Source: Purshia tridentata
Lineage: Eukaryota > Streptophyta > Magnoliopsida > Rosales > Rosaceae
DNA: 64,000 nt
NCBI GenBank assembly: GCA_003254885.1
Contig: QANT01006145.1
Span: forward strand, 18,343-82,342
Direction: 5' to 3'
In this document: one piece after another, positions 44,855 through 57,790 of the stretch
Layout: the number at the start of each line of letters is the position of its first letter
Position numbering within the stretch: position 1 is the first letter of the stretch
The notes under the pieces: model-generated
Seen by the model: the letters and a program-made list of their open reading frames with translations, nothing else
Database searches by the model: none
What the model was told of the DNA's origin: nothing
Made by a program: the position numbers and the translations under genes

Positions 44855-45165
44855 ATGGGAGCTGCTCCAAGAAGGGAAGAATCCGACTGCAGAGCAGTAT
44901 TGAAAGACAAGGTGAGTGAATCAAACTGAAAACATTAAGTTTTTCTGGCTTTCTTTTATATTGAAGCTTTTAGTGAGGTTTACTAAACTCAAATTGATTT
45001 CTTTTGCAGGTCAGAGAAACTGCGGAGCATTGTATTGCTGTTAGTCTGCAACAAAAAACCAAGTCCTGGAATCATATGGTTTGATGCAGGCATGGAATGA
45101 GCAGCTGGCAGCAATTGGAAGGGTTCTTTCATTTTCCATGAAGCGTCTCCTTTGTGCCATAAATC
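44855..45165 (+). pseudogene. Relic anchor-side exons downstream of the 42263 NAC gene
   Basis: 44855-44911 (MGAAPRREESDCRA...DK) has a gtgagtg donor. From 45010, after a ttttgcag acceptor, VRETAEHCIAVSLQQKTKSW is followed by an early stop and the ggcagcaattggaagggttct stretch. Same decay pattern as in the other three copies. Confidence 0.7.
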
Positions 45166-46317
45166 AAGTATTCGGTAGAATATTTTGACCGAGTTCTAGT
45201 TCTAGCCTAAAAGGCTTAGCCTAAAAAGGCTTTGTTCCACAGCCACTATTCTGGAAGTGGCATTATACAGAAGCTGCTGCAACATGACTGCTGGAGTCTC
45301 AATATCTCTTAATATAACCAGACACTAGTCTGATGTCGTGGTTATTAACATAGAAGTTTTGGGCTCCATTCGTCATGGAATAGTAGTAACAGTCAGTTTT
45401 AACGACGTATGATTGAAGGTCTTAAAGGCTGATTATGGTTGATGATCATGGAATAGTAGTAACAATCAATTTTAATTATGTATGATTGATGGTCTTAAAC
45501 ATAGACTGATTATGATTGATGGTCTTAAACATAGACCATTGTGATTGAAGGTCTTAAACGTAGACTATCTATCAGCTTCAAGCTGAAGCATCCCCAGCCA
45601 CCCCTTGCAACCAAAATTTGTATCCTTGTTAATATTTGTTTATTTTGAACCTTTTAAAGTTGAATGGAATGTGTGTATTGTAGTGTCTCTTTGTATTTGA
45701 ATCCACAATGTCAATGTCTACATTCCATTGCTTAGTTTTAGAAAACATTATGGGCGCAAAACACACTACAATCTGTCAGCCGTCAGCATTTATCTGTTTC
45801 CTTCTTCATTCTGTTTAGGGAGCAATAGAAGTGAAAAATAACTAGAATACTGATTCTGGGAATTTAAGAAAAATGGACCAATGCATTAGCATATCTTTTT
45901 TAAGAAAAAAAAAAAAGAATTAGCACATCTTCTAAGCTACGATGCATCTTCTTTAGTATTAAGGTCAAAGAGGCGAAGACATCAAAACATTAGCAGCTAT
46001 GGCGGACGGCTCACGAAGTGACTCATGGCTTTGCCTAAGGCTTTCCCCCCTCCCTTTACCGTCCGCTTGAGGTTAAAAGGCAATAGAAAACTGAAAGCTG
46101 AATAAATATCAATATGCTAAGCAAAACTGAATGGACAATCTAATTTCATTACACTGACAAACATCTTACATGTTTACAACATCATATAATTCATATTTTA
46201 CAGACCTGCCTTTGCAAGAAATGGTACAAAATTTATTCAAAATATTAATAAATTTGAATAAGATTAAAAATAAATGCTGCCCTTCAATACACAGAGCTTT
46301 TGACAAACAACAATAAT
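45166..46317. other. Intergenic between the NAC cluster and ARV1
   Basis: 3' flank of the last NAC gene with the short repeats at 45375-45567, then AT-rich DNA. The 3' UTR of ARV1 (minus strand) probably reaches into 46150-46317. No further gene seen. Confidence 0.65.
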
Positions 46318-48527
46318 TTAAGATCCAAGTTCCCAACTCCAGCACCTTTGTGTGACTAAAAGCTTTACCAAATGAGCACTGAAACAGGCTGCAATGCATC
46401 TACTCATAGCTAACTGAGTTATCACTGTTTCACCCAAAAAGGAAAAAAAAAAGAAAAAAAAAAAGCGATGTTCAACTGTAGTCAGCCACCCATAGTTACA
46501 GAATCTTGCACATAATAGAATTTGAGAAATTCTAAACAAACCTGATATTAGCTAATGCACACCTCCACAGCAAATTGAGGCAGTCTATTTACATCATAAA
46601 ACCATATGTATATTCCTTAACACTAAAGTAATCAGTTATATGCATTTAGTAGATAGCACCCAGCCTTAACAAAATGATATGATACCTCACTGGTAGAATT
46701 GACACATATATTACGCTTAATTAATGACTTATGCATTGAAATTGTTATTGGTAAAAAGATTTCTGTTTCCTATCAAAAAAAGAGAAAAACAATTTCCAAT
46801 ACTGTATATAAGTTATCATCTGACCTTTGAGTGCCACAGTGTTGGATGATAAAACAAATAAATCAATGATGAAAATCACAGAAGGGCAGTCCCAGACCTG
46901 TAGAACACGTGCTTCAATTAGATATCTATGTTGAGTCTAACCAAGTATTCTTGAGTAGAGTAAGAACATGAGAGAAAGAAGAACAAACTATCAGATTGCA
47001 AACCATACCATCATAGCAATAAGAAACATCTTGAAGTAACTTGAAATAAATATTGCAAGCAGAAGGTCTTTGTACCTATGCCAGAATACACAGATGATAT
47101 AAAAATATGTACAGTTTAGTTATAATGCATCCATTAGATATACATGTATGCGGTGATATGAAAAAGAAAAAAATAAGCCTGGTGATATTTAAAAGAGAAA
47201 GGGAAAAAAAAAAAAAAAAAAAAAGCCTTCTCCCACTACTAAAGGGTGGCTACAAGAATCTTTTTATGTAAGCCCTGACTCATCAGTGACCATAAATCAT
47301 CTTTCTTCTTATGTATTCTAATTTTTTTTCCCCAAAAATATCAAACCATGTCCTTTTAGGCTTTCCCATATTGAATTAAGCCTGACCTTGAGTACCCACC
47401 GTCACTCAAAATTTTCCACTGATCAAAATATAAAGATTCTAGAAACAATTCTCCATTTCAGTTATCCTATTTTATGGACTTATCAAACAGGCATGCTTTC
47501 TGAAGAAGTTTTCAAACAGACAGGTAATAAAGGGATGCTTAAGTGATAAATTTGTTAGAAAACAACTGCATCCTGAGAAGTACTATTTGAAAATGTACTT
47601 ACCTGAGTGGTCTAGGGAATGTGCTGAAAAGAATTCTCATTGCGAGTAAAAAGGTAGAAAGAAACATGAAATTGCCAAAGATGACATCCATCAGCATCTG
47701 AAATGTAAACATTTTCCCATTTGTTACAACTTACACATTATGTTAGAAAACCTAAACCCATTAAATTCAATAAAGTACCAACCTTTTGAAATCTCCAGAG
47801 TAGTGAAGAGAAGCTCATTGACAAACCCCATTCTTCCTTGCTTCTTTCCAGAAAGAGACTCCTATCTTGAGGATTGTTAAGGCACACAATGTATATGCAC
47901 ATTTATTTGTACAATGAATTGAAAAAAAATGACCAAAACATTATCCTGATAATAAAGGATACAAGCATCCAAAAGAAGAAACGCAAAAGTAGACTTCCAC
48001 AATAAACCCTGCAAATGGTATCAAGAAATTAGTAAAACCCAGTAACAAAAAGCAGTGTACACTGTAGAAAATAAGCAATGAGGCATTTTCAGTACCTGGA
48101 AAGTGGGAGCTTGTGGGTCGACCACATTATAGAGTAAATGTGTATAAGCTTTTTTCTTGTGCAGAATCAGATCAATTAGAATAATCTGGCAGTGCCCAAA
48201 ATGTCAAATGCCAAAAAAAAAAAAAATGTATTAATTTTGCAAATTTTTGACAAATAAAATTAAAAAAAAAAACAAAAAACAAAAAAGGAGATAAGAGCTT
48301 ACTATGGGTTCGCATTCGATGTACTCATCCGCCACTGCCTTGCAGTTACCCTATTAACAGAAAATAATAATAATAATAAATAACTCAAAAGCAATTTTTG
48401 GGATTTAACAAAAAAGATACGAAGAAGAAGAAGAAATTACGCATTTCATGAGTCGAATGTTGCCAGGTGAGTATTGCACGAACAACGTCATCATGCGACC
48501 TCCGCACTCCACACATCTGTACTCCAT
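46318..48527 (-). CDS. ARV1: ARV1 homolog, ER membrane sterol/lipid homeostasis protein
   Basis: Nine exons on the minus strand (48527-48441, 48350-48303, 48185-48096, 48008-47963, 47865-47783, 47697-47603, 47075-47009, 46897-46825, 46424-46318) join to 231 aa with all phases matching. The N-terminal Arv1 homology region has two Cys pairs (C5/C8 and C29/C32) in MEYRCVEC...LMKCGNC and the conserved ADEYIECE. Several hydrophobic segments follow (LLWKSTFAFLLLDAY; FGNFMFLSTFLLAMRILF; LLLAIFISSYFKMFLI; VIFIIDLFVLSSN). Known role of the family: an ER multi-pass protein needed for sterol and sphingolipid distribution and GPI-anchor synthesis. Length is near other plant ARV1 proteins, and no lesion is seen. 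Confidence 0.93.
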
Positions 48528-48537
48528 GCTGGTTTTG

Positions 48538-48600
48538 CCTCTCTCTGTCTCTGTCTCTCTCTCTCTCTCACTCAGTTTTCAGTTTCTCTCTCTCTGGGAC
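48538..48600. repeat. CT/GA-rich microsatellite in the 5' leader of ARV1
   Basis: ctctctgtctctgtctctctctctctctcac followed by tctctctctctgg lies directly upstream of the ARV1 ATG, reading (GA)n on the coding strand. Such leaders are common in plants and can bind GAGA-binding factors. Confidence 0.8.
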
Positions 48601-51600
48601 AGCACACTTCTTCTTCAAAACGGTGCCGTTGCAAAATTTGGGCTCCCGCGGATTTCTGTTATGGTCTTTAATTAGGCCCATAACCAGTTTTGTTTCTGTG
48701 CAGGCCCATAAGTTAACCCTTGTTGGGCCGTTTCCTATATCTTTCTACTGAAACTAGTCTATGTGTCTATTCGCTTTGTTCTAGTGGTTTTCTCCACACA
48801 ACAAAATAAATAATAATCATTAATCTCAACGACAAACACAACCTATCTCTTTGCTTATATTTTTAATCTTAGTAAACAAGTCCTAAAAGGAAAGCTAGAC
48901 CCAACTGTGGTCCATGCAATCTTTGGTTATTTAAAAAAGTCATACATATCTTTTGAGATAATTGAATATAATTTAAGAGAATGCTAACGACAAACATCTA
49001 AAATAAATCTTACAAACCAACGACCTATTTTAAGGATATGAGAGATTGTGCTTGTGTATATATAAAAAGAGGTTGTCTTTGTACAATGGGCATCATGTGA
49101 CTTGTTCATCATCATCATCAATTGTGCCTCTTAGTTAAGCCTAACCCTTCTTCCTGTACCTATAGGCCATAGGGTGGGCACTCCTAAATCTAGTTTCAAG
49201 GCTTTGATGATGGTTTTTTAATAGATACACCAATTTTGCATGCTTTTCCTTTAATATATATCACGTTTACTTCTAAATTTTCCCAATTAACTAGTATATA
49301 TAAGTATTAATTGGTGCATGTCACTAAACCAACCATTTCTAGCTAGACTTGATTACCAGTTGAATTCCTCCATTAATTTACAATTGTGAATCATATATGT
49401 ATTTTACCACCTAGACAAAGAGGGTATTTAGTTTCGATTTCTTCCACCACCAGTGTATGGAAATCAATATTAATAATGATCGATGCTATATTTGACTGAT
49501 TAATTAACCTCATATTAATCTCATGAATGAATATGATCATGAGTACTTAGGGCTGTAAGGCTATTTCCAAATCGAATTTCAGCAAGGATAGCATTAATTA
49601 ATATTTCTCTTAAAAATATTCCATAATTTCACTACTGGGAGTCTGGGATGCATGCTGCATGCCCACAAAATTAGGAATTCAACATTTTAAACATGTATAT
49701 ATATATATACTAGATTTTGGGCACATGCAAATGAAAATTTAAAATTATTTAAAATTATTTATTTTTCAGTTAATTATTTTAAAAAAATTTGAAAACTTTA
49801 TAACTCTCCACTCTCTCCACCTAATAAGGTGGTGGAGTGTTTTTTGTTTTATTTCTTAATTTTTTTTAATGACTTAATTTTACATTTACCCTTACTTTAT
49901 TAAGTTAGTTTAATTTAATTCTTTAATTTAGTTAAAGATTATTTGGGAAAACCATAATTTGGTGAAGCATGTAACACCAAATCTCTCTCCTAACTTTATA
50001 ATATTAAAGATTAAAGATTAAAAATATATTAAAAACATTGGAACTTAACTGAATTCTACAATGTCTTTGATATAGATATATATATATGGTGTAATTAATT
50101 ACACAAGTTCGATCAAACAAGAAAAATCATATCATTTTATTAAGAAATCAATTAAGAACAATATTGGTTCACATTTAATTTCTTGGAATATTTTTATTCT
50201 TTGGTTTCTAAGTTTGCAATGTCGTCGTATATATTTCTCAATTTTATTCTTATAGTATGTATTAAAATTTAAAACCCATTCATTTGGACTAAACTTGATT
50301 TTTGCCAACAATAATTGATTAAAAACTCATTCCAAGAGTCCGTAGTACTATCTATCTTTACTGTTACTTCAACAGTATTTGTATTAATTATACACACCGA
50401 ACCTAGACCTTGTGCATTATATAGCTTTTATTTTAGGCTTCCGATCGATGCATCCATCTTTTCACTTAATTATTTGTTCTACTGGTTATAAATTAGCTGT
50501 TTGATCAGATCCACTACAGTACTCTGTATATATATATGCTTCTTATACATCCTTTAACTCTTTATAAAACAACATATATACACATTCTGTACGTCAAACT
50601 CTTGCATTAATGCATATACCCTTCAAACAAAGATAGTAAATATATGCGGTACATCAAATGTTAATTGGCATATGATTACAAGTCGCTTCTATATAGTTCC
50701 CAATGAGAAGTGGATTGGGAACTATAATAATTTAATAAATAAGAAGTTAAGAACTAATTAAGAAGGATATATACATAGAGAATGAAGTAATTAACGAAGG
50801 AAGATCAGTATTCTTCCTCAATCATACCATAATTAATAAACAGCTAATATAACATACCATGCACATACAAATTAAAGTATTCTCAATTCTTTCTATATAT
50901 ATATATAAGTACATTACAGAAAATCCAACTTAATTTGAATTATTTATCAATATGCATGCTAAAAAATATATATTCAAGTCTTGTTAGAGTCAATTCATAT
51001 ATGATCGAGCTGCATGTCTTTCTAATTAACTAATTATGATGCGTATTTAATTAACTTTTAACTATATATAACGTAAAATATAGGGTAACTACTTGACCAT
51101 AATAGGTAGTACTATATATAGAAATTTGAATAATAATGAAGCTAGCTAATAATTTGAATCTGTATTTATATACCTTTTTAAATATATATCACAGTAGTAG
51201 TACTGAGCTTTTTGCTCCTGATCCTTACCTGTAAAGAGTGCCCAATTTAGCTGTAGCTGCAGCTAGCAGCAAGTTAACACTAAAGAGAGCTTTTAAACCG
51301 TAGCTAGCTAGCTACAGAAAGCAAACCTGCAACTGTTAAATTATCCATCAAGCATGTGTTGTGAACTTGTGGGTTCTATACATAACATTAATTAATACTG
51401 AAAATTAAGAGATATATCCAGGTAATGATACATATGAAACAATCAATAAGAAAGTTACATAAATATATGTAGTTTCATATAGTATTTTTATCTATATGTA
51501 TCTAATAATACAATATTGTATTATACACAAACGGAGATCGAGCTAGATCGACTTTAACTTGAGTTCTAATTAAACCCAATGGGGCTAGCTATAGCTAACA

Positions 51601-52312
51601 CCATCTTGATGTTATTCTTCACAACAAACCCACACTGTACCCAACTATATATGGTACTAATTAATAACTACAGACAATTTATTAATATTCTTTAATTAAA
51701 GCCAAGACTTCATATCATCAATCAATATTCAACCAAAGCTTATTCTCTGTTAAATGAAGTACTGTACTGGCAATTACACTGATTAAGTGAGGGGGTTGCC
51801 CTATTAATATACAGATATATATATATATATATTTGCAAGGTAAAAGCAAATATACAGATACATATGCAAGGAAAAAAGGCAAATGCAGTAAAAACAAGGT
51901 AGCTAGCCAGTAATACTCCAATCAACATTCAAATATTGAACTGAATATATATAAATATGTATTCATCCGTACTAGTATTAATGCTGTAATTCAAGAAATG
52001 CGTGTTCACTTTGTTTATATATATAATATTGTTCTAATTCACAGCAAATGAACTCTGCTATAGCTAGTTAGGGATAAAACGACAAAGGAATTAAAGTAGA
52101 TTCATTTAACTTCCTTTCTTTGAAAGCTAGGCCTCTTCATCTGTATCTGCTGGACCTGTTGTACTGGGCATGCAGTACTGGGGCACCAAGTATTGGGTAG
52201 CTAGCATTAATCCAGAGAATGAGTGAGTAATAAAAAAGAAAGTGATCGATCGATCATATTCGGTCTTAATTTAAAGCCACATTGTAATGTTCATCTGGGT
52301 AGGTGTAGCTAG
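48601..52312. other. Long AT-rich intergenic region between ARV1 and the B3 gene
   Basis: About 3.7 kb with no supportable ORF, many TA repeats (for example 51815-51832) and gctagc-type palindromes. The promoter of ARV1 lies at its left edge and the 3' UTR of the NGATHA gene at its right edge. Nothing else recognised. Confidence 0.65.
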
Positions 52313-53860
52313 CTAGGGATCCAAATAAAACGACAAGGAAGTGGGTTTTGCTCTCTTTGAAAGATCTATTGGGCCAGTTGGCAACCTTAATTCGAGAGGG
52401 GTGAGTGAAGAGGAAGGAAGATGATGAGAGAGTGAAGCCACTGTGACATGTGGGATTGCTGATGAAGACAGTATCTGATGACATTCATCATCATCTGGCT
52501 CTTGATACTCCATGTTCACACCAAATAGCCTAAGGCGTTTCGCAGCAGCAGCAGCAGTAGTACTATTACTAGTATTAGTATAATTAGCATTAGTACCAGT
52601 ATTAGTACTAATTTTTCCATGGCGGCCAACGAATGCCGGCACTGAATCAATCACCATTGGATGATGAATCACATGATCCCCTCCTCCCCCTCTCAGCCTT
52701 TCAATATTCCCCAATCCCCCATGATGAGGATCATGAATTAATCCGCCGTGTTGGTGCTGCAGCTGATGATGATGATGATGATAATTCTGCTGGTACTGGT
52801 ACTGGTGCTGGTGCTGGTGCTGCTGATGATGATAGGGATGAATGTTGTTGTAATTAAAGTGTTGTTGGTGAAAATGATCGTGGTGTCTCAACGGCATGGA
52901 AATCGAGGAGGGAGGTGGCCGCTGCAGTGAGTACAGCACTCTGCCGCTGCCGCCAACTCGAACAGTCTGCTGATTGTTAACAAACTGCAAAGGCGAAATC
53001 AGCGGCTGAGGAGGAGGAGGAGGAGGAGGAGGGCGGCGCCTCCAGTCTATGTACAAAAAATCCTTACCAGACTCCCCAACCCCGCGCTCAAACGACACAA
53101 TGTCACCGGCGTCGAGCTTCTTCTCCTTTACAAAACGACTCCACCCCTTGGTCATCACGTAGCTCTGGCTGCTGTTCCAGTACGAATACCTGAACCGCCA
53201 CGGCTTTCCTGTCCGGTCCTGGAAGTTGAGGAGGAGGCCCTTCTCGTTCGACGATGAGTCGAGAGGGAAGTACTTCTCCGCGTGCTGCTTTGGAATCACC
53301 AGCCGGTTCAGCTTCCCCACATCACTCGGCGTCACAACCTTGTCGAACATGTGCTCTCGCTCGTCGTTAGGCGGCCAATTACTACTACTATTATCACCAC
53401 CACCACCACCACCATTGCTACTACCAAAATTTGCTTGAATAATACGATCATGGTCCATTTCTTTCGCGTTTCTCAACGATAAGTCCGTGAAGTTTATGGC
53501 TTCTGCAGCTTGTGAGGACCCAACCCACGACTTCTGATCGCCGAGATGATGATGGTGATGATCATAATGAGGAAGAACAACAGTACTGGCTTTGTAGTTT
53601 GATGATGGAGCATTATTATAAGATGACGATGATGATGTTGAAGAGAACTTACTGGTGATTATATGATTATGCTTATTGACCTGATCTTCCTGATCCTCTT
53701 CCTCTTCTTGATCTTCTTGATTATCATCAGAATGGTACTCTTTTTGACCTTGCACAAACTCCATTTCTGGGTACTGTTGAATTTTGACCCCCACCCACCC
53801 ACCTCCAATTTCAGCCTCTCTTGGATAGATTGAACACTTCTGGATCTCAATCTCAAGCAA
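52313..53860 (-). CDS. NGA: NGATHA-type B3-domain transcription factor
   Basis: Uninterrupted 515-codon frame on the minus strand. ATG 53764 ([11 protein letters not shown]) is an alternative start giving 483 aa; the first 32 residues of the longer form look unconstrained. Order: acidic N-terminus, a TDLSL motif (about 122) shared with NGATHA proteins, the B3 domain at about residues 168-272 ([45 protein letters not shown]), a run of eight prolines, His/Gln-rich low-complexity, RLFGVNMEY (about 443), a repression-type motif of RAV/NGA factors, and a C-terminal SLSFYLDP end typical of NGATHA. No AP2 domain, so not a RAV. NGATHA factors control lateral-organ margins and style/gynoecium growth. 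Confidence 0.93.
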   Translation of the reverse strand: MLEIEIQKCSIYPREAEIGGGWVGVKIQQYPEMEFVQGQKEYHSDDNQEDQEEEEDQEDQVNKHNHIITSKFSSTSSSSSYNNAPSSNYKASTVVLPHYDHHHHHLGDQKSWVGSSQAAEAINFTDLSLRNAKEMDHDRIIQANFGSSNGGGGGGDNSSSNWPPNDEREHMFDKVVTPSDVGKLNRLVIPKQHAEKYFPLDSSSNEKGLLLNFQDRTGKPWRFRYSYWNSSQSYVMTKGWSRFVKEKKLDAGDIVSFERGVGESGKDFLYIDWRRRPPPPPPPPQPLISPLQFVNNQQTVRVGGSGRVLYSLQRPPPSSISMPLRHHDHFHQQHFNYNNIHPYHHQQHQHQHQYQYQQNYHHHHHQLQHQHGGLIHDPHHGGLGNIERLRGGGGDHVIHHPMVIDSVPAFVGRHGKISTNTGTNANYTNTSNSTTAAAAAKRLRLFGVNMEYQEPDDDECHQILSSSAIPHVTVASLSHHLPSSSLTPLELRLPTGPIDLSKRAKPTSLSFYLDP

Positions 53861-54809
53861 GTATATGATGGAAAATTAATTAGAACCCTATACCTGTTTA
53901 GTACAAAATGCAAACTAATTAACCAATGACATGTGTATAAAAGAAACTCACCTACAAATACACAAACCAACAATTATTGTTAAAGATGATCAGTAGTAAC
54001 TCACCTGCAAATGCCCAGTCGACAATTGCTTTTAAAAATTGTGATCTTTAGCTTCTTATCATCATCAGATCTCTGAGGTCCTAATTAAAGAGCCAAAAGG
54101 GAGGTCGGGTCGGTGCCCTCCTTTGACCATCAGCTCAAACACACAAAACACACTACTCAAACCCTAACGGAAGGCTCATATATCAGGAAGGTGAGGTTGT
54201 TGCTTGGTGGGTATTGTTGACCAGAGAGAGATGATCATCCATTTGCTGCTTAATTTAGAAGCTAATTGCCTTCCCTGAAGCTTCCTTACAAGAGAGAGCT
54301 AGAGAAAGAAGCAAACATATAATTCCGTCTTCCATTTTTCTTCTTCGAAAGAAAGAGTGGGGACTGAGCTAGGGGGAAAGAAATTTTATACGTAGGGGCC
54401 CATGAAGGGGATGGAGTTTTGGGTCATGTGAGCAAGCCAGCTTGTCCTTTTCGATCATCAATAATTTTCTTTTATTTTTTTTATTATGTGATAATAAGAC
54501 TATAAAAGAACCAGAGAAAAGTTGGAAAACGTACTAAAGCTGAAATAATTTTATTGTACCTTTATTACTGCGATAAATTTGCCAAACAGTTCCTCTAATT
54601 ATAAGTATAGGCCACTTGTTGTAGAGAGAGGGACACGTACGTACATTCGGAGCTAGCTAGCTAGCTAGATAGTTAGGTTTGAGTTTTTGACTTTTGGTGT
54701 CATTGATTGTGTGCTGGTCCTACCAGCCAGCGGGAAAAAGCTAGGCTACCCAAGCTTTGCTTGCTGCCAGGGGATCACCCACAACCACAAGCACACCGAC
54801 TTTCATATA
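53861..54809 (-). promoter_or_regulatory. 5' leader and proximal promoter region of the NGATHA gene
   Basis: Directly upstream on the minus strand. A possible leader-intron acceptor (tactaaacag) lies near 53893. CT/GA-rich segments and an acgtacgtac palindrome (about 54636) are present. No TATA box is assigned. Confidence 0.45.
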
Positions 54810-55152
54810 CTGCAGGCGCCTCCAAACTTTTTATCACTATATATGGAATCTAACAAGTAATATTAATGTTTTTTTTTTTTAAAACCTTTTACACTGCCAC
54901 GTATTATTATTTATTTATTAAATTTTTTTCTAAAACAGACATGTTTACATTTTCTATTTCGAAATTTTTTTGTCGAGCAACTGCAGGCGCCTCCAAACTT
55001 TTTATCACTATATATGGAATCTAACAAGTAATTTTAATGCTTTTTAAAAAAAAAAACTTTTTACACTGCCACGTATTATTACTTATTTATTAAATTTTTT
55101 TCTAAAACAGACATGTTTACATTTTTTATTTCGAAATTTTTTTGTCGAGCAC
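54810..55152. repeat. 171-bp tandem duplication upstream of the NGATHA gene
   Basis: Two near-identical units (54810-54980, 54981-55152) start ctgcaggcgcctccaaactttttatcac and end tttttttgtcgagca. They differ by a few bases and T/A-run lengths. The duplication lies about 950 bases upstream of the NGATHA start. Confidence 0.9.
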
Positions 55153-57299
55153 TTAACAGTGGGTTTTTTTAACCAAGCACTTCTTGCAGCACTCTATGCC
55201 TACTTGAAGCGTGCATCCATGACGAGTTCAACCCATATACATCTAGGGTATAAAATAAAATTGTGGAAACTACATATTAAGTTTTAACTTTTGAATTTTA
55301 AACTTATTAAGTTTTGAATTCTCTTAAAAAAGAATAAGACACTGCTAAGCGCTCGGTTTCGAAAATCATGAAAAAAAGATGTGTGCATCTGCCTGAGAGA
55401 ATGATTGCTAATCTACATATGTTATAATACATGTATTATATCTTAAAAATATTAATCCGTTATTATTTATATTGTAACACATGAATTAATATGTTCACGT
55501 ACGTACGTATAGCAGTGTAGCAAATTGATAGTCACGTAAACTTTTTTCATCATATTATATATATATGCTCCTAATCTAATTTACAATATCTCTTACAAAT
55601 TACTCACATTTGTGATATATATGATCAACAATTATAATTCATACATATGACTATATGAGTAACACATAATTATATTTTTAATTAATTAAATATATATGGC
55701 ATACATATACTATATATCAGCCGCATAAATTACGTTGATGTTTTTTATTTTTTATTATCAAGAATCCATTGATGTTTTTCATTAATTATATGCTTTTTGG
55801 TGAAAATCAAAGTTGGTTATAATCTTTAAACTTGTGACATATGGTTAAAATTTATGGAGACAAACACATCCATACTTTTTTTGACGTATGCATTAATTAA
55901 GCAATGAATATATAGTATTCTTTTTTATTTTCTGATCAGCACTAGTCATCAAAAAATTAATAACAATGTACGGTACGTACAGTACAGAAGCTAAAATATC
56001 AACAAAAGAGCGAGAGGGGTTAAGATTTAGGAGGGAAACCTATATATCTATTGATTGATTAACCAAAAAAGACGTAACCGGACAACCTGGCATCTGAAAC
56101 CTGAATATTAATGCTTATTAATTATAATGGAATAAAAGCGATAAAAAGACTTGTAAATAACAGACTACAAACACTTAATTTAGATAAATTAAAGATCAAA
56201 ATTAGACTAACAAGAGGCAATCTTCCAAATCAACAATATGGTGGCCGTCATATAAAATTAAGATTAATCATATTCCAATTAAAGAAAAATCTTGAGAAAT
56301 TAATAAGATAGGCAGTTATAATTAGGCTAGCATAGAGAGGAATGATATATATATGTATATATAATATCATATCCCTTTATTGAAGAATCTCTCAATATAA
56401 AAAAGGGTCTATATATACTATATTCTCAATTTTTTCCCCAACTCATGTGATACATAATATGCACATAACATACGAAAAATTATTATATGTAACCTAAATT
56501 TACTGAAATTATAATTGATATACAATACATAAGTCTTACACACGCTATACGCATGCTAATATATTGATACAGATCGATATTGCTCCTTATTAATGTACAT
56601 TGGGAACCTTATATATGAATCGGACATGCCCATTGATTTTTTGTGGTCCAGTTTTATCTTCCACAGTATGGTTTTGGACAAAACTTTGTGGTACCACATA
56701 TGCATTTTATAATTTTGTTGACCTTGATCAAGTAATTTTTGTAAGTTTCTTATTTCACTCCCAATTCGCATCGATCTATAAATCTATAAGCGATCTTGTT
56801 AGAACTTTTATCAATTTGATAAGATAGATATGAGGAGAAAAATGCATAAGATTAACCGAGACTAGCTAGCTTCCCCATTGGGTTATTAATTAGATTAGGA
56901 CGTTTTAATTTTAAATTCCAAATATATATGTTAATTTAAATACCACTATTTAAAAAAACAAAACAAAAAAATTGGTAGTGATTAGATAAAAAATTCTGGG
57001 TAACTAAAAAAAATAGAAAGAATTAGAGAAAAACATGCAAAAACAAAAAAATCTGAATCCACAGTTCCACACATAAAAGGAGTTATGGTGCACAGAGTAG
57101 GGGAAGAGATCGAGCATGGGTGGGACCGTGGTACAAGAGTTTGATCACTTTCACACATGAATAATAATAATATTATATGTATATATAGTTAGATACAATG
57201 TATAAATGGTTAGATACAAACAGGTGGTAAGTAACTTTAACCGAGAATTTCCGAGGAAATGTCAAAAGTTCACGTCAAAGTTCAGAACAAGGTCGGGGA
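55153..57299. other. AT-rich DNA, no gene seen
   Basis: Very AT-rich with TA runs and acgtacgtacgta (55498-55508). The short ORFs have no recognisable similarity and no codon-like structure. It may include distal NGATHA regulatory DNA. Confidence 0.6.
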
Positions 57300-57320
57300 T
57301 TGTGATGGTCGCTCATCACT

Positions 57321-57337
57321 CACTCACTCACTCTCTC

Positions 57338-57368
<31 letters not shown>

Positions 57369-57376
57369 CTCTCTAA
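57321..57376. repeat. CT microsatellite
   Basis: cactcactcactctctctctctctctctctttctctctctttctctctctctct. A second pure CT run lies at 57763-57787. No transcript start can be tied to either. Confidence 0.85.
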
Positions 57377-57759
57377 AGCAAAAGCCTATCCCTCTCTCTG
57401 TGATCAGAACCCTATGGGAGAGTTGGGGACCTCTCTACGACCCTTTCTTCCTTTTCTTTTTCAGTTTTTTTTAAAGTAGTGATATAATTAGATTAGATTT
57501 AGACTACGTAATTATAACTGTACGTATTTTGGACTTAAATTTTTTGTAGTAACTATAATGAGAATTAGGGTTATGTTATGTTATGTAAGAACGCATATAT
57601 ATAGCTTTTGTACAAGTGTACAGTGCACATCTACTAGCTAGCTGCGCGCTATACCTAGCTACCTAGTTGCGGAGTTGATGAGGGCTTGCCTTGAGACTTG
57701 AGGCCTAGGGTTTTTAGGACCACAGCATCAAGCATGCAATATTAATATTATCAGGCCAA

Positions 57760-57790
<31 letters not shown>

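Noticed and set aside
48448-48751. Three + strand ORFs over the CT microsatellite at the ARV1 start
   Set aside because: Antisense to ARV1 exon 1 and simple repeat; the minus-strand ARV1 model explains the region.
56111-56311. 66-codon Lys/Asn/Leu-rich ORF
   Set aside because: Composition matches AT-rich intergenic DNA; no homology or neighbouring exon.
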